64,000 nucleotides of DNA from Amycolatopsis sp. WQ 127309 (GCF_023023025.1 NZ_CP095481.1:5097001-5161000), one strand, 5' to 3'. Shown: positions 47,643 through 56,974, counted from the first letter of the stretch. Notes: a model not told the origin generated them from the letters alone. A program made the numbers and translations.

Positions 47643-48753
47643 ACGGAGTGGCGCCGGTGCCGGGGTTGCCCGCGGCTGGGTGTTTGTACAACACGCTCAC
47701 CTCGGTCGAGCCGTTGAGCAACTCCATCAGCCGAAGGTTGCTGCTGCGTTCTTCATAACTGTTTCTGGGAAGGTTCACGTGCAGGCTCTCGTAGAGCTTG
47801 AACCTGTTCAGGTCGAGTACGGTACCGATGATTCCCATGTACTGCTCGGCCGCGGCCACCGACGCTCGATATGCGATGTAGGCGAGGAAATACGGCCCCA
47901 AGGCAAGAAGCAGCCACCATCCGCCAGTCAGGAGAAAAGCCACCGTTTCGGCGGTGACCACCAAAGCGACGACGCACAGTCGTGCCGACGTGTCGAGTTG
48001 CTGTCGCGCGTCGTCGACATAGTTGAGGTGACTCTCCGGCGCGATCAGGGCGATGTGGGGTGCTGTCTTGATGACCTCGAGCCGGTACTGCTTCCCGACC
48101 TTGTCTTCGGCTGAGCGCAAGGCGTTGCCGAGTCGGGTCGGCATCATCCGTGATACGACCGGGTAGCGTGATCTGGCCCGCGGAATCGCTGCGCGCGCCG
48201 CGTGGATACCGCTCAGTCCTTCGGCTTCCGCGGTCTCGAGCATAGCCTCACGGGAGTCGTCGAGCTTGCTTCCGGTCAGTTTGGCTGGATCCGGTTCGTC
48301 GTCCTCACCTTCGGCCAAAGCGGCTTCGTAGGCTGCGATTCGTAACCGGTCGAGCTCCTGATCGCGTCGTTCCTCGAGCGCATCACTGCGATCCTCGAGT
48401 CGTTCCAGCCGCCTGCGATACCGAGTGATGCGCAGGCGAAGCAGGACCGTGGCCAGCCGGGAGCTTCCCCAGTACCCTTCCAGCAGGCGGGTCATCCCCA
48501 ACTGCAACGGGTGCAGGAACAACGCCACGAGTATCGTGATCAGGATGAGCCAGGCGGCGCCACCGAGATTCAGGCCGCCGAGTCTGCGCGCCATCAAACC
48601 CAGATCAGGCCGGCCTTGCCAGGCATTGCTGGTGACCAGCGCGGCGGTCCAGACGACCAGAAACAGGGCGGGCAGGACACTGACGACGCTGAAGTAGCGG
48701 CCGATGCGAGAGCCGAGACCCACTGCGGCGTCGGGCAACGAGGGTGCTGCCAT
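47620..48753 (-). CDS. Uncharacterised membrane protein with central coiled coil
   Basis: A 377-residue protein with two hydrophobic segments near the start (about 22-44 and 62-85), a charged, probably coiled-coil region (about 105-150, rich in Arg/Glu/Leu), and two further segments (about 255-295). I do not recognise the family. Base composition is visibly lower in GC than in the neighbours, which suggests recent acquisition. The next gene upstream ends one base before its start. Confidence 0.7.
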   Translation of the reverse strand: MAAPSLPDAAVGLGSRIGRYFSVVSVLPALFLVVWTAALVTSNAWQGRPDLGLMARRLGGLNLGGAAWLILITILVALFLHPLQLGMTRLLEGYWGSSRLATVLLRLRITRYRRRLERLEDRSDALEERRDQELDRLRIAAYEAALAEGEDDEPDPAKLTGSKLDDSREAMLETAEAEGLSGIHAARAAIPRARSRYPVVSRMMPTRLGNALRSAEDKVGKQYRLEVIKTAPHIALIAPESHLNYVDDARQQLDTSARLCVVALVVTAETVAFLLTGGWWLLLALGPYFLAYIAYRASVAAAEQYMGIIGTVLDLNRFKLYESLHVNLPRNSYEERSSNLRLMELLNGSTEVSVLYKHPAAGNPGTGATPSTPPGTP

Positions 48754-48754
48754 C

Positions 48755-48961
48755 TCAATCTCCGCCCGAGGACTTGTAGATCACCCTCGCACACTTGCGG
48801 CAGTAGGATTTGTCTTCACGCCGCCGGAGGGTGCCACCGCAGCGTGGACACTTGCCACTGCTGGTCTTGTCTTCGGCCTCACCTGGTGGCGGAAGCGGGC
48901 CCTTGCCGTAACCGAACGCGGCGAACAGTGCGATGGCGAGGAGGAGCCGAAGTCCGCGCAT
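48755..48961 (-). CDS. Small zinc-ribbon protein with N-terminal hydrophobic segment
   Basis: A 68-residue protein: a hydrophobic segment (about 4-18), a Pro-rich turn, then a zinc ribbon CPRCGG ... YCRKCAR (Cys at about 38, 41, 54 and 57). Its stop is one base from the start of the membrane-protein gene, so the two form an operon. Function unknown. Confidence 0.68.
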   Translation of the reverse strand: MRGLRLLLAIALFAAFGYGKGPLPPPGEAEDKTSSGKCPRCGGTLRRREDKSYCRKCARVIYKSSGGD

Positions 48962-49037
48962 CGCCTCACCCCGCCCTCCAGGATCCGACCATGTTAGGTC
49001 AGCATGCTGGCTCAGTCGACAAGGTGAGGCAGGCGGG

Positions 49038-49187
49038 ATGACGGTTTCGCCGTGGGCCGTGCCACCGGCCGTGATCGCCGCGATCGCGGTGGCAGGGGTG
49101 TTCGGGTCCGGATGGGCGTACGGGGTGGCTGCCGTGTTCGCCGTATCCGGTGTGGCGTGGCTGGGCTGGGTCCTCCGGAGGGAATAA
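49038..49187 (+). CDS. Small membrane protein (49 residues)
   Basis: ATG 49038 gives a 49-residue protein with two hydrophobic segments (about 8-22 and 24-44) and a terminal LRRE. GTGAGGCAGGCGGG precedes it. Its stop is followed within two bases by the NUDIX gene start, which supports co-translation. No family recognised. Confidence 0.5.
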   Translation: MTVSPWAVPPAVIAAIAVAGVFGSGWAYGVAAVFAVSGVAWLGWVLRRE

Positions 49188-49188
49188 C

Positions 49189-49626
49189 GTGGCCGCCATG
49201 GGGTCCACGATTCGGCCGATTGCGCTCGGGGTCATCTGGCGAGGAAACGCGCTGCTCGTCTTCGAAGGGCGGGACGACCTCAAAGGTGAGACTTTCTACC
49301 GGCCGCTCGGAGGCGGGATCGAGTTCGGTGAGGCCAGCCGGGACGCTCTGAAACGCGAGTTCGTCGAAGAGCTTGCCGCGGAGGTGACCGTCGGTGAGCG
49401 GATCGGCGTGCTCGAGAACGTCTACACCTGGCGAGGGCGTCAAGGGCACGAGATCGCCTTCATGTTCGACGCCGGGTTCGCCGACTCAAGCCTCTACGAG
49501 CGTGACGAGATGGAGATCCTCGACGACCCCGCCACCGCGCGCTGGGTTCCGTTCGTCGACTTCCGTGACGGCGGCAAGATCCTCTACCCGCGAGGGCTCA
49601 CCGAGCTGCTCTCACCGGAGCAGTGA
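49189..49626 (+). CDS. NUDIX hydrolase
   Basis: The 145-residue protein has a complete Nudix box: G-x5-E-x7-REFVEELAAEV (about residues 40-62), so it should be active on a nucleoside diphosphate-linked substrate that cannot be named. GTG 49189 is favoured because GGAGGG lies 6 bases upstream; ATG 49198 is the alternative. The end overlaps the convergent NIPSNAP gene. Confidence 0.85.
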   Translation: MAAMGSTIRPIALGVIWRGNALLVFEGRDDLKGETFYRPLGGGIEFGEASRDALKREFVEELAAEVTVGERIGVLENVYTWRGRQGHEIAFMFDAGFADSSLYERDEMEILDDPATARWVPFVDFRDGGKILYPRGLTELLSPEQ

Positions 49627-50142
49627 CCGCGTCGTCGGCTCCAGCAACACCCCCGAAGGCGAAGCAGAGCGGCTGAACGACACCGAAAATGGGCCGTCTT
49701 CGCGGACCGGCAGCTGGGGGAAGGTGTTCGGGGATGGCTCCGTCTCGAAAATGGCAAAAGCGGTAGGCGGCGCCGCAAGGGACAGGTACAGCTCCGAGCC
49801 CGATGGTGGTGACGTCAGGCCACGTTGGACCGGGCGCAGCAGCAGGACGTTGTCCGAGTCGATCATCGTCTCGTTCGCTTCCTCCCGGTGGGCCTTCCAC
49901 TCCGGGCCGAAGTAGAAGGCCTCCAGTGCCTCCTTCCGGGCCTCCATCGACCGGAATCCGCGCAGCCACCAGAACTCGTCCGGGGAAGACGGCACGCGGA
50001 ACAGGCCGAACAGGTGCGCGCCGGCGGCTTCCTGGGGCTCGACGAACTCGCGCTCGAACAGCTCGATCAGCTCGTCGCGACGCCCTGGGTGCAGCGTGTA
50101 GCGCCGCAGCTCCAGGACCGTTTCGTACTCGGTGAAAGTCAC
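49612..50142 (-). CDS. NIPSNAP-family protein
   Basis: A 176-residue protein beginning VTFTEYETVLELRRYTL, with FWWLRGF near 60, matching the NIPSNAP/dimeric alpha-beta-barrel fold in the first 100 residues. The remaining part is a second, less clear copy. GTG 50142 is used because the frame upstream has only a TTG. Role unknown. Confidence 0.75.
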   Translation of the reverse strand: MTFTEYETVLELRRYTLHPGRRDELIELFEREFVEPQEAAGAHLFGLFRVPSSPDEFWWLRGFRSMEARKEALEAFYFGPEWKAHREEANETMIDSDNVLLLRPVQRGLTSPPSGSELYLSLAAPPTAFAIFETEPSPNTFPQLPVREDGPFSVSFSRSASPSGVLLEPTTRSLLR

Positions 50143-50179
50143 GAGGCGAAAGCTACCCGGCACCACCGACAAAAAAGGA

Positions 50180-51352
50180 TCAGCGGAACGCCGCCAGCCC
50201 CGTGACCGCCTGGCCGAGGGACAGCGCGTGCATCTCCTCGGTGCCCTCGTACGTCAGCACCGTCTCGAGGTTCGCCATGTGCCGCATCACCGGGTACTCC
50301 AGCGAAATCCCGTTCGCGCCCAGCATCGTCCGGGCCGTGCGGGCCACCTCGATCGCCGACCGGACGTTGGCCATCTTGCCGAAGCTGACGTGGTTGTGGT
50401 GCAGCTGCCCGCTGTCCTTGAGCCGCCCGATCTGCATCGCCACCAGGCCGGCGCGGTTGACCTCGACGAGCAGGTCGGCCAGCTTGCGCTGGGTCAGCTG
50501 AAAACCCGCCAGCGGCTTCCCGAACTGCTCCCGCGACAGCGTGTACTCCAACGCCGATTCGTAGCACGCGCGCGCCGCGCCGACGACGCCGAACAAGATC
50601 CCGTAGCGGGCCTCGTTCAGGCAGGACAGCGGCCCGCGCAGGCCCTTGACCTCGGGGAACATCGCCGACGAGGGGAGCCGGACGCCGTCGAGGACCAGCT
50701 CCGCCGTCAGGGATGCCCGCAGCGACAGCTTGTGCTTGACCTCGTTCGCCGTGAAGCCCGGCGTCGACGTCGGGACGACGAAGCCGCGGATGCCGTCGTC
50801 GGTCTGGGCCCAGACGACCGCGACGTCGGCGACGGTTCCGTTGGTGATCCACATCTTCGTGCCCGACAGCACCCAGTCGGACCCGTCGCGCATCGCGCGC
50901 GTGCGCATCGCGCCCGGGTCGCTGCCCGCGTCCGGCTCGGTCAGGCCGAAGCAGCCCAGCGCGTCGCCGGTCGCCATCCGCGGCAGCCACTCCTGCCGCT
51001 GCTCCTCGCTGCCCCACTTGTGGATCGCGTACATCGCCAGCGAGCCCTGCACCGACACGAAGCTCCGCAGGCCCGAGTCGACGGCTTCCAGCTCACGGCA
51101 CGCGATGCCGTAGGCGACGGCGCTGGTGCCGGCGCAGCCGTACCCCTCCAGGTGCATGCCCAGCAGGCCGAGCGAGCCGAACTCCTTCGCCAGCTCCGAC
51201 GCGGGCAGCGCGCCCGTCTCGTACCAGCCGGCGACGCGGTCCAGCAGGTTGTCCTTCGCGTACGCGCGGACGGCGTCGCGGATGGCGCGTTCCTCCTCGG
51301 CGAGCCCGGCGTCGAGGTCCAGGAAGTCGTGCGGATCCGGAGTGCGGCTCAT
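50180..51352 (-). CDS. Acyl-CoA dehydrogenase, glutaryl-CoA dehydrogenase type
   Basis: The 390-residue flavoprotein has the FAD-binding CFGLTEPDAGSDPG (about 134-147), WITNG, and the catalytic base in TYEGTEEMHAL (about 365-375). The Arg in SGLRSFVSVQGSL (about 92-104) is the carboxylate-binding signature of glutaryl-CoA dehydrogenases, so glutaryl-CoA to crotonyl-CoA is the likely reaction. A small conserved gene lies upstream. Confidence 0.88.
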   Translation of the reverse strand: MSRTPDPHDFLDLDAGLAEEERAIRDAVRAYAKDNLLDRVAGWYETGALPASELAKEFGSLGLLGMHLEGYGCAGTSAVAYGIACRELEAVDSGLRSFVSVQGSLAMYAIHKWGSEEQRQEWLPRMATGDALGCFGLTEPDAGSDPGAMRTRAMRDGSDWVLSGTKMWITNGTVADVAVVWAQTDDGIRGFVVPTSTPGFTANEVKHKLSLRASLTAELVLDGVRLPSSAMFPEVKGLRGPLSCLNEARYGILFGVVGAARACYESALEYTLSREQFGKPLAGFQLTQRKLADLLVEVNRAGLVAMQIGRLKDSGQLHHNHVSFGKMANVRSAIEVARTARTMLGANGISLEYPVMRHMANLETVLTYEGTEEMHALSLGQAVTGLAAFR

Positions 51353-51400
51353 GAGGGCTCCAAGGGGACGCGTCGGTGCGGTCCCCGCAGGAAACCACAG

Positions 51401-51589
51401 TCAGGCGTCTGTCCCCTGCGTGGCGTTCGTCACGCGGGCGACAGAAGGACGCGCGGTACAGCGCCGCTCGGCCAGGGGCCGGATCTGCTGACGGGGGATC
51501 AGCAGCTCGCTGAACTGCGGGAACGGGACGCTCTCGACGTCGTCGCGCCAGGCGTCGAGCATCTGGGACAGCACATCGTTCTCGGCCAT
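51401..51589 (-). CDS. Small conserved-looking protein of unknown function
   Basis: A 62-residue protein from ATG 51589, preceded by AGGAGGCGGAG. It has an acidic N-terminal helix (NDVLSQMLDAWRDDVES) and VPFPQF, then a basic tail. No domain recognised. A longer frame upstream is not used because the ribosome binding site lies just before this ATG. Confidence 0.6.
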   Translation of the reverse strand: MAENDVLSQMLDAWRDDVESVPFPQFSELLIPRQQIRPLAERRCTARPSVARVTNATQGTDA

Positions 51590-51761
51590 CTCCGCCTCCT
51601 GGCGTCCGGGCGCGCGCGAAGAGCCCCTCACGCGATCGGGTGACTACATACCCAGCGAGCGGGACGCCGAAACGGTTGTCTTCAAGATTCTTCCGGCGCG
51701 TCGCCCACCCATGGCAGAATCGCGCTGCCGCCGCCGTGGTCTCGACTTCTGAGGAGCGCAC

Positions 51762-52637
51762 ATGCGCGCACTGCGGACGGCAAGTCTGCTCGCCCTGACC
51801 ACCACGGCCCTGCTCGGCGGCACCGGCACCGGCATCGCCGCCGCCCAGGGCAACCCGTGGCACCAGGTCGGCCACACCACCGCCGAGAACCGCGTGAGCG
51901 GCGAGGGCATCACCACGCTCCGCCTGCCCGGGCAGGCCCCCGAGACCGTCTACCGCAACGGCGCGACCATCCCGCAGCCGCTCAAGGACGAGGGCTGGGG
52001 CCACGTCGGCGACCCCGACTCCCTGCGCGGCTACGTCTTCGACGTCTACCAGGACACCGTCACCCCGACGCCGGCGAAGAAGATGTACCTGGTCACCAAG
52101 CCGGACGGGACGACGACGGAGTTCGTCCACCCGCTGCAGGCCGACGAGCCGGCCGTCAACGCGAACGCCCAGGTCGCGGCCACTCCCGACGGCCAGTGGC
52201 TGGTGTCCGGCCCGCTCGGCGAGATCGACCGGCTCTACGTCTCGCCGACGCCGTTCCTCAACCCGCGCGCCCCGCGCGTCGCCGGTGACCTGCCGATCGC
52301 CGCCCGCATCCACCTCGACCACCCCATCCGCAGCGCCCAGGGCTGCGACTTCGTCAGCGCGACGCGGCTGGTCTGCGCGACGTCGGACCCGAACAACGAC
52401 CTGTACCCGACGAACCTGCAGCTGCTGCAGGTCGACCTGGCCCGGCCGCTGAACGGCCACGACGTCACGGCGAAGGTGCGCGAGCTCGGCCAGGTGCCGC
52501 TGGTCAGCACCTGCACCGGCACGTTCACCCCGGAAGGCGTCGACTACGACGCGCCGACGGGGTTCCTGCGGGTCGAGGTCGTGCCGCCGTCGCCGTGCAA
52601 CACGGTGACCGACGTCTATTCGTTCGAGCGCCGCTGA
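51762..52637 (+). CDS. Secreted protein of unknown function
   Basis: The 291-residue precursor has a signal peptide (about 1-28, with an Ala-Ala-Ala-Gln cleavage region) and a mature part with beta-propeller-like spacing of Gly and Asp, and four Cys in two pairs ([12 protein letters not shown] and STCTG ... SPCNT). No enzyme motif seen. ATG 51762 follows TGAGGAG. The stop is close to the hisH promoter. Confidence 0.75.
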   Translation: MRALRTASLLALTTTALLGGTGTGIAAAQGNPWHQVGHTTAENRVSGEGITTLRLPGQAPETVYRNGATIPQPLKDEGWGHVGDPDSLRGYVFDVYQDTVTPTPAKKMYLVTKPDGTTTEFVHPLQADEPAVNANAQVAATPDGQWLVSGPLGEIDRLYVSPTPFLNPRAPRVAGDLPIAARIHLDHPIRSAQGCDFVSATRLVCATSDPNNDLYPTNLQLLQVDLARPLNGHDVTAKVRELGQVPLVSTCTGTFTPEGVDYDAPTGFLRVEVVPPSPCNTVTDVYSFERR

Positions 52638-52647
52638 GTCCTCCGGC

Positions 52648-52653
52648 TACGCT
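52648..52653 (+). promoter_or_regulatory. -10 box of hisH (leaderless)
   Basis: TACGCT ends 7 bases before GTG 52661, with no ribosome binding site between, so hisH has its own leaderless promoter. Confidence 0.6.
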
Positions 52654-52660
52654 GTGTGGC

Positions 52661-53290
52661 GTGTCTCGTGTGGTGATTCTCGACTACGGTTCCGGCAACC
52701 TCCGCTCCGCCGAACGCGCTGTGGCGCGCGCCGGGGCCGAAGTCGAGGTCACCGCCGACCCGCACGCCGCCGTCGAAGCCGACGGCCTGGTCGTGCCCGG
52801 CGTCGGCGCCTACTCCGCCTGCATGGCCGGCCTGCTGTCGGTCAAGGGGCAGCGGATCATCGGCAAGCGCCTCGCCGGCGGCCGTCCCGTGCTGGGCATC
52901 TGCGTCGGCATGCAGATCCTCTTCGAGCGCGGCGTCGAACACGGCGAGGAGACCGAGGGCACGGGGGAGTGGCCCGGCACGGTCGACCGGCTGAAGGCCG
53001 ACGTGCTGCCGCACATGGGCTGGAACACCGTGCGCGCACCGGCGGACTCGCAGCTGTTCGCGGGCCTCGACCCCGAGGAGCGCTTCTACTTCGTGCACTC
53101 CTACGCCGCCCGCACGTGGGAGCTGGAGTCGGGCCTGCCCGGCCGCGAGCCGAAGGTCACCTGGGCCAACCACGGCGAGGACTTCGTCGCGGCGGTGGAG
53201 AACGGCCCGCTCTGGGCGACCCAGTTCCACCCGGAGAAGTCCGGTGACGCCGGTGCGCAGCTGCTGCGCAACTGGCTCGCGACCCTCTGA
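52661..53290 (+). CDS. hisH: Imidazole glycerol phosphate synthase, glutaminase subunit
   Basis: The 209-residue class I glutaminase supplies ammonia to HisF. The nucleophile Cys is in GICVGMQIL (about 85), and the His-Glu pair is in TQFHPEKSG near 190; YGSGNLRS at the N-terminus is typical. GTG 52661 is supported by the TACGCT box. Its partner hisF is 9 kb away at 62036. Confidence 0.95.
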   Translation: MSRVVILDYGSGNLRSAERAVARAGAEVEVTADPHAAVEADGLVVPGVGAYSACMAGLLSVKGQRIIGKRLAGGRPVLGICVGMQILFERGVEHGEETEGTGEWPGTVDRLKADVLPHMGWNTVRAPADSQLFAGLDPEERFYFVHSYAARTWELESGLPGREPKVTWANHGEDFVAAVENGPLWATQFHPEKSGDAGAQLLRNWLATL

Positions 53291-53313
53291 CCGGGTGACC
53301 CGGGTCTGCGCCC

Positions 53314-53319
53314 TAGAGT
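53314..53319 (+). promoter_or_regulatory. -10 box of hisA (leaderless)
   Basis: TAGAGT ends 6 bases before GTG 53326. It lies in the 35-base gap after hisH, so hisA can be transcribed on its own. Confidence 0.55.
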
Positions 53320-53325
53320 TACGGC

Positions 53326-54063
53326 GTGACTTTCACGCTGCTTCCCGCCGTTGATGTGGCCGATGGCCAGGCCGTGCGACTCGTCCAGGGCGAGGCCGGC
53401 ACCGAGACCTCCTATGGCAGCCCGCTGGAGGCCGCGCTGGCCTGGCAGCGCGACGGTGCCGAGTGGATCCACCTGGTCGACCTCGACGCCGCGTTCGGCA
53501 AGGGCAGCAACCGCGAGCTGCTCGCCGAGGTCGTCGGCCGGCTCGACGTGCGGGTCGAGCTCTCCGGCGGCATCCGCGACGACGCCTCGCTGAAGGCCGC
53601 GCTGGCCACCGGCGCCCGCCGCGTCAACCTCGGCACCGCCGCGCTCGAGGATCCCGAGTGGACCGCGCGTGTGATCGGCGAGTACGGCGACCGCGTCGCG
53701 ATCGGCCTCGACGTGCGCATCACCGAGGCCGGCCACCGGCTTTCGGCCCGCGGCTGGACGTCCGACGGCGGCGACCTGTGGGAGGTCCTGGACCGCCTCG
53801 ACCGCGACGGCGCGTCCCGCTACGTCGTGACGGACGTGAGCAAGGACGGCACGTTGAAGGGCCCGAACCTGGACCTGCTGCGCGAGGTCGTCGCCCGCAC
53901 CGACGCCCCGGTCATCGCGTCCGGCGGCGTGTCCAGTGTGGACGACCTGGTCGCGCTGGCCGGCCTGGAGTCCGACGGCGTCGAGGGCTCGATCGTCGGC
54001 AAGGCGCTGTACGCGGGGGCGTTCACGCTGCCCGAGGCGCTGGCGGCGGTCGCGAAGGTCTGA
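53326..54063 (+). CDS. hisA: Phosphoribosyl isomerase (HisA/PriA)
   Basis: The 245-residue TIM barrel isomerises ProFAR to PRFAR. It has [15 protein letters not shown] at the start, the first catalytic Asp there, and the second in [14 protein letters not shown] (about 167-180). Many actinobacteria lack trpF and use a bifunctional PriA that also serves tryptophan synthesis; that cannot be decided from this window. Confidence 0.94.
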   Translation: MTFTLLPAVDVADGQAVRLVQGEAGTETSYGSPLEAALAWQRDGAEWIHLVDLDAAFGKGSNRELLAEVVGRLDVRVELSGGIRDDASLKAALATGARRVNLGTAALEDPEWTARVIGEYGDRVAIGLDVRITEAGHRLSARGWTSDGGDLWEVLDRLDRDGASRYVVTDVSKDGTLKGPNLDLLREVVARTDAPVIASGGVSSVDDLVALAGLESDGVEGSIVGKALYAGAFTLPEALAAVAKV

Positions 54064-54137
54064 GGATTACCCCCGGGGTAATCGACGCGGTGCGCGCGGG
54101 CGGGCAGGATTCCTTTCAGGACAACGAAAGGACCACC

Positions 54138-54479
54138 ATGACCGCCTACGGAATCGCGCACCTGCGTCCGCCCGCCGTGCTGCCGGAGGACGTCTACCGG
54201 TACCTCGAACGCATCCAGGCCACGCTCGACCCGTACGGCGGCAGGTTCGTCGTGCACGGCGCCGACGTCCAGGTGCTCGAAGGCGAGTGGCCCGGCGCGC
54301 TCGTGGTGATCGAGTTCCCGAGCGCCGCGGTGGCTCGCGAGTGGTACGACTCGCCCGCCTACCAGGCGATCCTGCGGCTGCGCGCCGACCACATCCCGGG
54401 TGACCTGGTCATCGTCGAAGGCTGCGGGCCGGACCACGACTCGGCGGCCATGGCGGCGGCGCTGCGTGCGGCCGGTTGA
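54138..54479 (+). CDS. DUF1330 protein
   Basis: A 113-residue protein with the DUF1330 ferredoxin-like pattern: YGGRFVVHGADVQVLEGEWPG, LVVIEFPS and the AREWYDSPAYQAI segment (about 72-84). The family is of unknown function. ATG 54138 follows AAGGACC. Confidence 0.85.
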   Translation: MTAYGIAHLRPPAVLPEDVYRYLERIQATLDPYGGRFVVHGADVQVLEGEWPGALVVIEFPSAAVAREWYDSPAYQAILRLRADHIPGDLVIVEGCGPDHDSAAMAAALRAAG

Positions 54480-54527
54480 CGCCGAAAAGCGGCTGACAGG
54501 ACCACGCCGAACCACTAGGTTGCCGCG

Positions 54528-55004
54528 GTGGAGGAGATCGTCACCCAGCTCGAGATGACCGCGGCCGACCAGCTCACCCCGGCGCCGCCGGTCGACGGGG
54601 TGACCCTGCGGACCGTCGAGGCCTCGCCGCTCATCCGCGAGCTGCACGTCCGGATCGGGACGCCCTACCGCTGGCCGAGCGCGTCCCGGACCGACGGCGA
54701 CTGGGCGCGCTGGCTCGCCGAGCCGCACCGGCGCTACCGCCTGGTCGAGTACCGCGGGGAGATCGCCGGCGCCGCCGACTTCGAGCCGCAGCCCGGCGAC
54801 GACGTCGAGATCACGACGTTCGGGCTGCTGCCCGAGTTCGTCGGGAAGGGGCTCGGCGGGTACGCGCTCACGCTCGTCGTCGCGGCCGCGTGGACGGTGC
54901 CGGACGCGCGCCGGGTCTGGCTGCACACCTCGACCCTCGATCACCCGAACGCCCTGCCGAACTACCTGCGGCGGGGGTTCCGGGGCTTCACTCGCTCAGC
55001 TTGA
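54528..55004 (+). CDS. GNAT-family acetyltransferase
   Basis: The 158-residue protein has a GNAT acetyl-CoA site at about 105-118 (LLPEFVGKGLGGYAL) and a C-terminal VWLHTSTLDHPNALPNYLRR typical of the fold. The acceptor is unknown. GTG 54528 lies 6 bases after TAGGTT, so the mRNA is probably leaderless. The 3' end overlaps the convergent gene by 17 bases. Confidence 0.82.
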   Translation: MEEIVTQLEMTAADQLTPAPPVDGVTLRTVEASPLIRELHVRIGTPYRWPSASRTDGDWARWLAEPHRRYRLVEYRGEIAGAADFEPQPGDDVEITTFGLLPEFVGKGLGGYALTLVVAAAWTVPDARRVWLHTSTLDHPNALPNYLRRGFRGFTRSA

Positions 55005-55374
55005 CGGCGATCCCGACCGTCCGGTCGGCCGGGCCGCGCAGCTTCGAGAAGAACATCGACACCCGCCCGACGACGCCGTACTTGCGCCCGATCACCTGCT
55101 GGGCCCGCTTGGTCTCCTCGAGGTCCAGCAGCCGGGCCTGGCCGCTCGCCACCGCGCCGTGCGTCTTCTTGCCGCGCAGGTCGCAGGCCTGGACCTCGAC
55201 GCGGCCGCTGTTGCGGATCCGCTTGACCTTGCCCACGTCCCGGACCGAGTTGAAGACGAGCTCGCCCGCGTCGCCGGCGACCCAGATCGGGGTCGGCACG
55301 GCGCGGCCGTCCTTGCGGAACGTGGTCAGGACGACGTAGCGCTCGGCCGCGAGCCGATCCGTTTCGGATGCCAT
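54988..55374 (-). CDS. PPOX-class, probably F420-dependent, oxidoreductase
   Basis: The 128-residue protein has the split-barrel pattern YVVLTTFRKDGRAVPTPIWV at the start and KVKRIRNSGRVEVQ in the middle, as in actinobacterial F420-binding PPOX proteins. The substrate is unknown. Confidence 0.82.
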   Translation of the reverse strand: MASETDRLAAERYVVLTTFRKDGRAVPTPIWVAGDAGELVFNSVRDVGKVKRIRNSGRVEVQACDLRGKKTHGAVASGQARLLDLEETKRAQQVIGRKYGVVGRVSMFFSKLRGPADRTVGIAVKLSE

Positions 55375-55387
55375 GCGTCCACGGTAG

Positions 55388-56122
55388 TCAGGGCGTCCGG
55401 CGCCGCAGCGTCGCCGCGCCGAGGACCAGCGCCAGCAGCGCGCAGCCGGCGACGACCGCCAGGTTCCGCAGGATCACCGCGTCCACCGTCGGCGAAGCCG
55501 TGACCCGGTTCAGCGCCTCGACCGCGTAGGACAGCGGCATCACGTCGGACAGCCACCGCAGCGGCCGGCTCATGTCCTCGCGCGCCGCGATCAGGCCGCA
55601 CAGCAGGATCTGCGGCAGCACGAACACCGGCATGAACTGGATGGCCTGGAACTCCGTGCGCGCGAACGCGCTGACGAACAGCCCGAGCGCCATCCCGAGC
55701 AGCGCGTCGAGGACGGCGATCACCAGCAGCAGCGCGACCGGGCCCGCCAGGTCGAGGCCCAGCCACGACAGCGAGACGGCCGTCGCGAGCGCCACCTGGA
55801 CGACGGCGAGCACGCCGAACGCCAGCGCGTAGCCGAAAAGCAGGTCGAGCCGGCCGAGGGGGAGCGTCATCAGCCGCTCCAGGGTGGCCGTCGTCCGCTC
55901 GCGCAGCGTCGTGATCGACGCGATCAGGAACATGATCAGGAACGGGAAGACGCCGAGCAGCGCGGGCGCGACGTGGCTGAACACCAGCGTCGAGTTGAAC
56001 ACGAACCGCAGCAGGATCATCAGCAGCGTCGGCACCAGGACCAGCATCACGACGGTGCGCGGGTCGTGCCGCAGCTGGGTCAGGATGCGCCGCGTGGTGG
56101 CGAGCGTCAGCGCGGGGTTCAC
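55388..56122 (-). CDS. ABC-2 type exporter permease
   Basis: The 244-residue protein has six hydrophobic segments and the ABC-2 signature RERTTATLERLMTLPL (about 74-89) between the second and third. GTG 56122 overlaps the stop of the ATPase gene (GTGA). Together they form a two-component exporter of unknown substrate. Confidence 0.87.
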   Translation of the reverse strand: MNPALTLATTRRILTQLRHDPRTVVMLVLVPTLLMILLRFVFNSTLVFSHVAPALLGVFPFLIMFLIASITTLRERTTATLERLMTLPLGRLDLLFGYALAFGVLAVVQVALATAVSLSWLGLDLAGPVALLLVIAVLDALLGMALGLFVSAFARTEFQAIQFMPVFVLPQILLCGLIAAREDMSRPLRWLSDVMPLSYAVEALNRVTASPTVDAVILRNLAVVAGCALLALVLGAATLRRRTP

Positions 56123-56832
56123 GACGCGACCCGCACGAGCCGCAGGAACGCCTGCTCGAGGTCGGCGGCGCCGGTGCGCCGTCGCAGCTCCGCCGGCGCG
56201 TCGTCGGCCAGCAGGACGCCCTCGCGCATCAGCAGGAGCCGGTCGCAGCGCGCCGCTTCGTCCATGACGTGGCTGGACACCAGCAGCGTGGCGCCGCCTT
56301 CGGCGAGCCGGCGGAACAGCGCCCACAGCTCGTCGCGCAGCACCGGGTCGAGCCCGACGGTCGGCTCGTCGAGCACCAGCAGCTCGGGCCGGCCGAGCAG
56401 CGCGACGGCGAGGTTCGCGCGGTTGTGCTGCCCGCCCGACAGGGAGCCGACGAGCTTTCCGGCGTGGTCGCCCAGGCCGACCTCGCCGATGACCCGGTCC
56501 ACATCGGACACCGGGGCGCGCAGCACCGCGGCGAAGTAACGCAGCGCCTCGCGGACGGTCAGGTCCGCGTAGATCGCCGGGTTCTGCGTCGCGTAGCCGA
56601 TCCGGCGCCGCAGCGGCGGGCTGCCCGCGGGCAGGCCCAGCACGGTGACGGTGCCGCTCTCGACGAGCTGCACGCCGACGATCGCGCGCAGCAGCGTCGT
56701 CTTGCCGCAGCCGCTCGGGCCGAGCAGCCCGGTGACCACACCGCGCGGGACCGCGAAGCTCACGTCGCGCACCACCGGCCGTCCGCCGCGGCGGACCCGC
56801 AGGCCGGTGACCTCGACGGCAGAATTAGTCAT
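56119..56832 (-). CDS. ABC transporter ATP-binding protein
   Basis: The 237-residue ATPase has Walker A GPSGCGKTT (about 38-46), the signature LSGGQHNRANLA (about 130-141), Walker B LLVLDEPTVGLDP and the switch His in SSHVMDE. An AT-rich inverted repeat covers its start codon. It pairs with the ABC-2 permease downstream. Confidence 0.92.
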   Translation of the reverse strand: MTNSAVEVTGLRVRRGGRPVVRDVSFAVPRGVVTGLLGPSGCGKTTLLRAIVGVQLVESGTVTVLGLPAGSPPLRRRIGYATQNPAIYADLTVREALRYFAAVLRAPVSDVDRVIGEVGLGDHAGKLVGSLSGGQHNRANLAVALLGRPELLVLDEPTVGLDPVLRDELWALFRRLAEGGATLLVSSHVMDEAARCDRLLLMREGVLLADDAPAELRRRTGAADLEQAFLRLVRVAS

Positions 56833-56844
56833 GCGATTAATTCT
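56821..56844. promoter_or_regulatory. AT-rich inverted repeat over the ABC ATPase start
   Basis: AGAATTA-N10-TAATTCT is a perfect 7-base inverted repeat whose spacer holds the ATPase start codon (56832-56830). In such GC-rich DNA this AT-rich symmetry stands out and is likely an operator. The binding protein is unknown; the TetR gene at 61389 and others outside the window are possibilities. Confidence 0.6.
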
Positions 56845-56974
56845 GCGCTCGCCGAGGTCACGGCGTCAAGCACGCTTCCGGCCCAACCCAGAGGCGCAGT
56901 TCGGCGGAAGCGCTTCAATGGAATATTTGCAACGCTTCGTGGGCTGGGTTTTTCCCGCACACTGGAGGGTGTAG

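Noticed and set aside
56873..56912. CGCTTCCG ... CGGAAGCG repeat upstream of the 56975 gene
   Set aside because: The 24-base spacer is long and the arms are short; it may be chance in GC-rich DNA, so it was not listed as a site.
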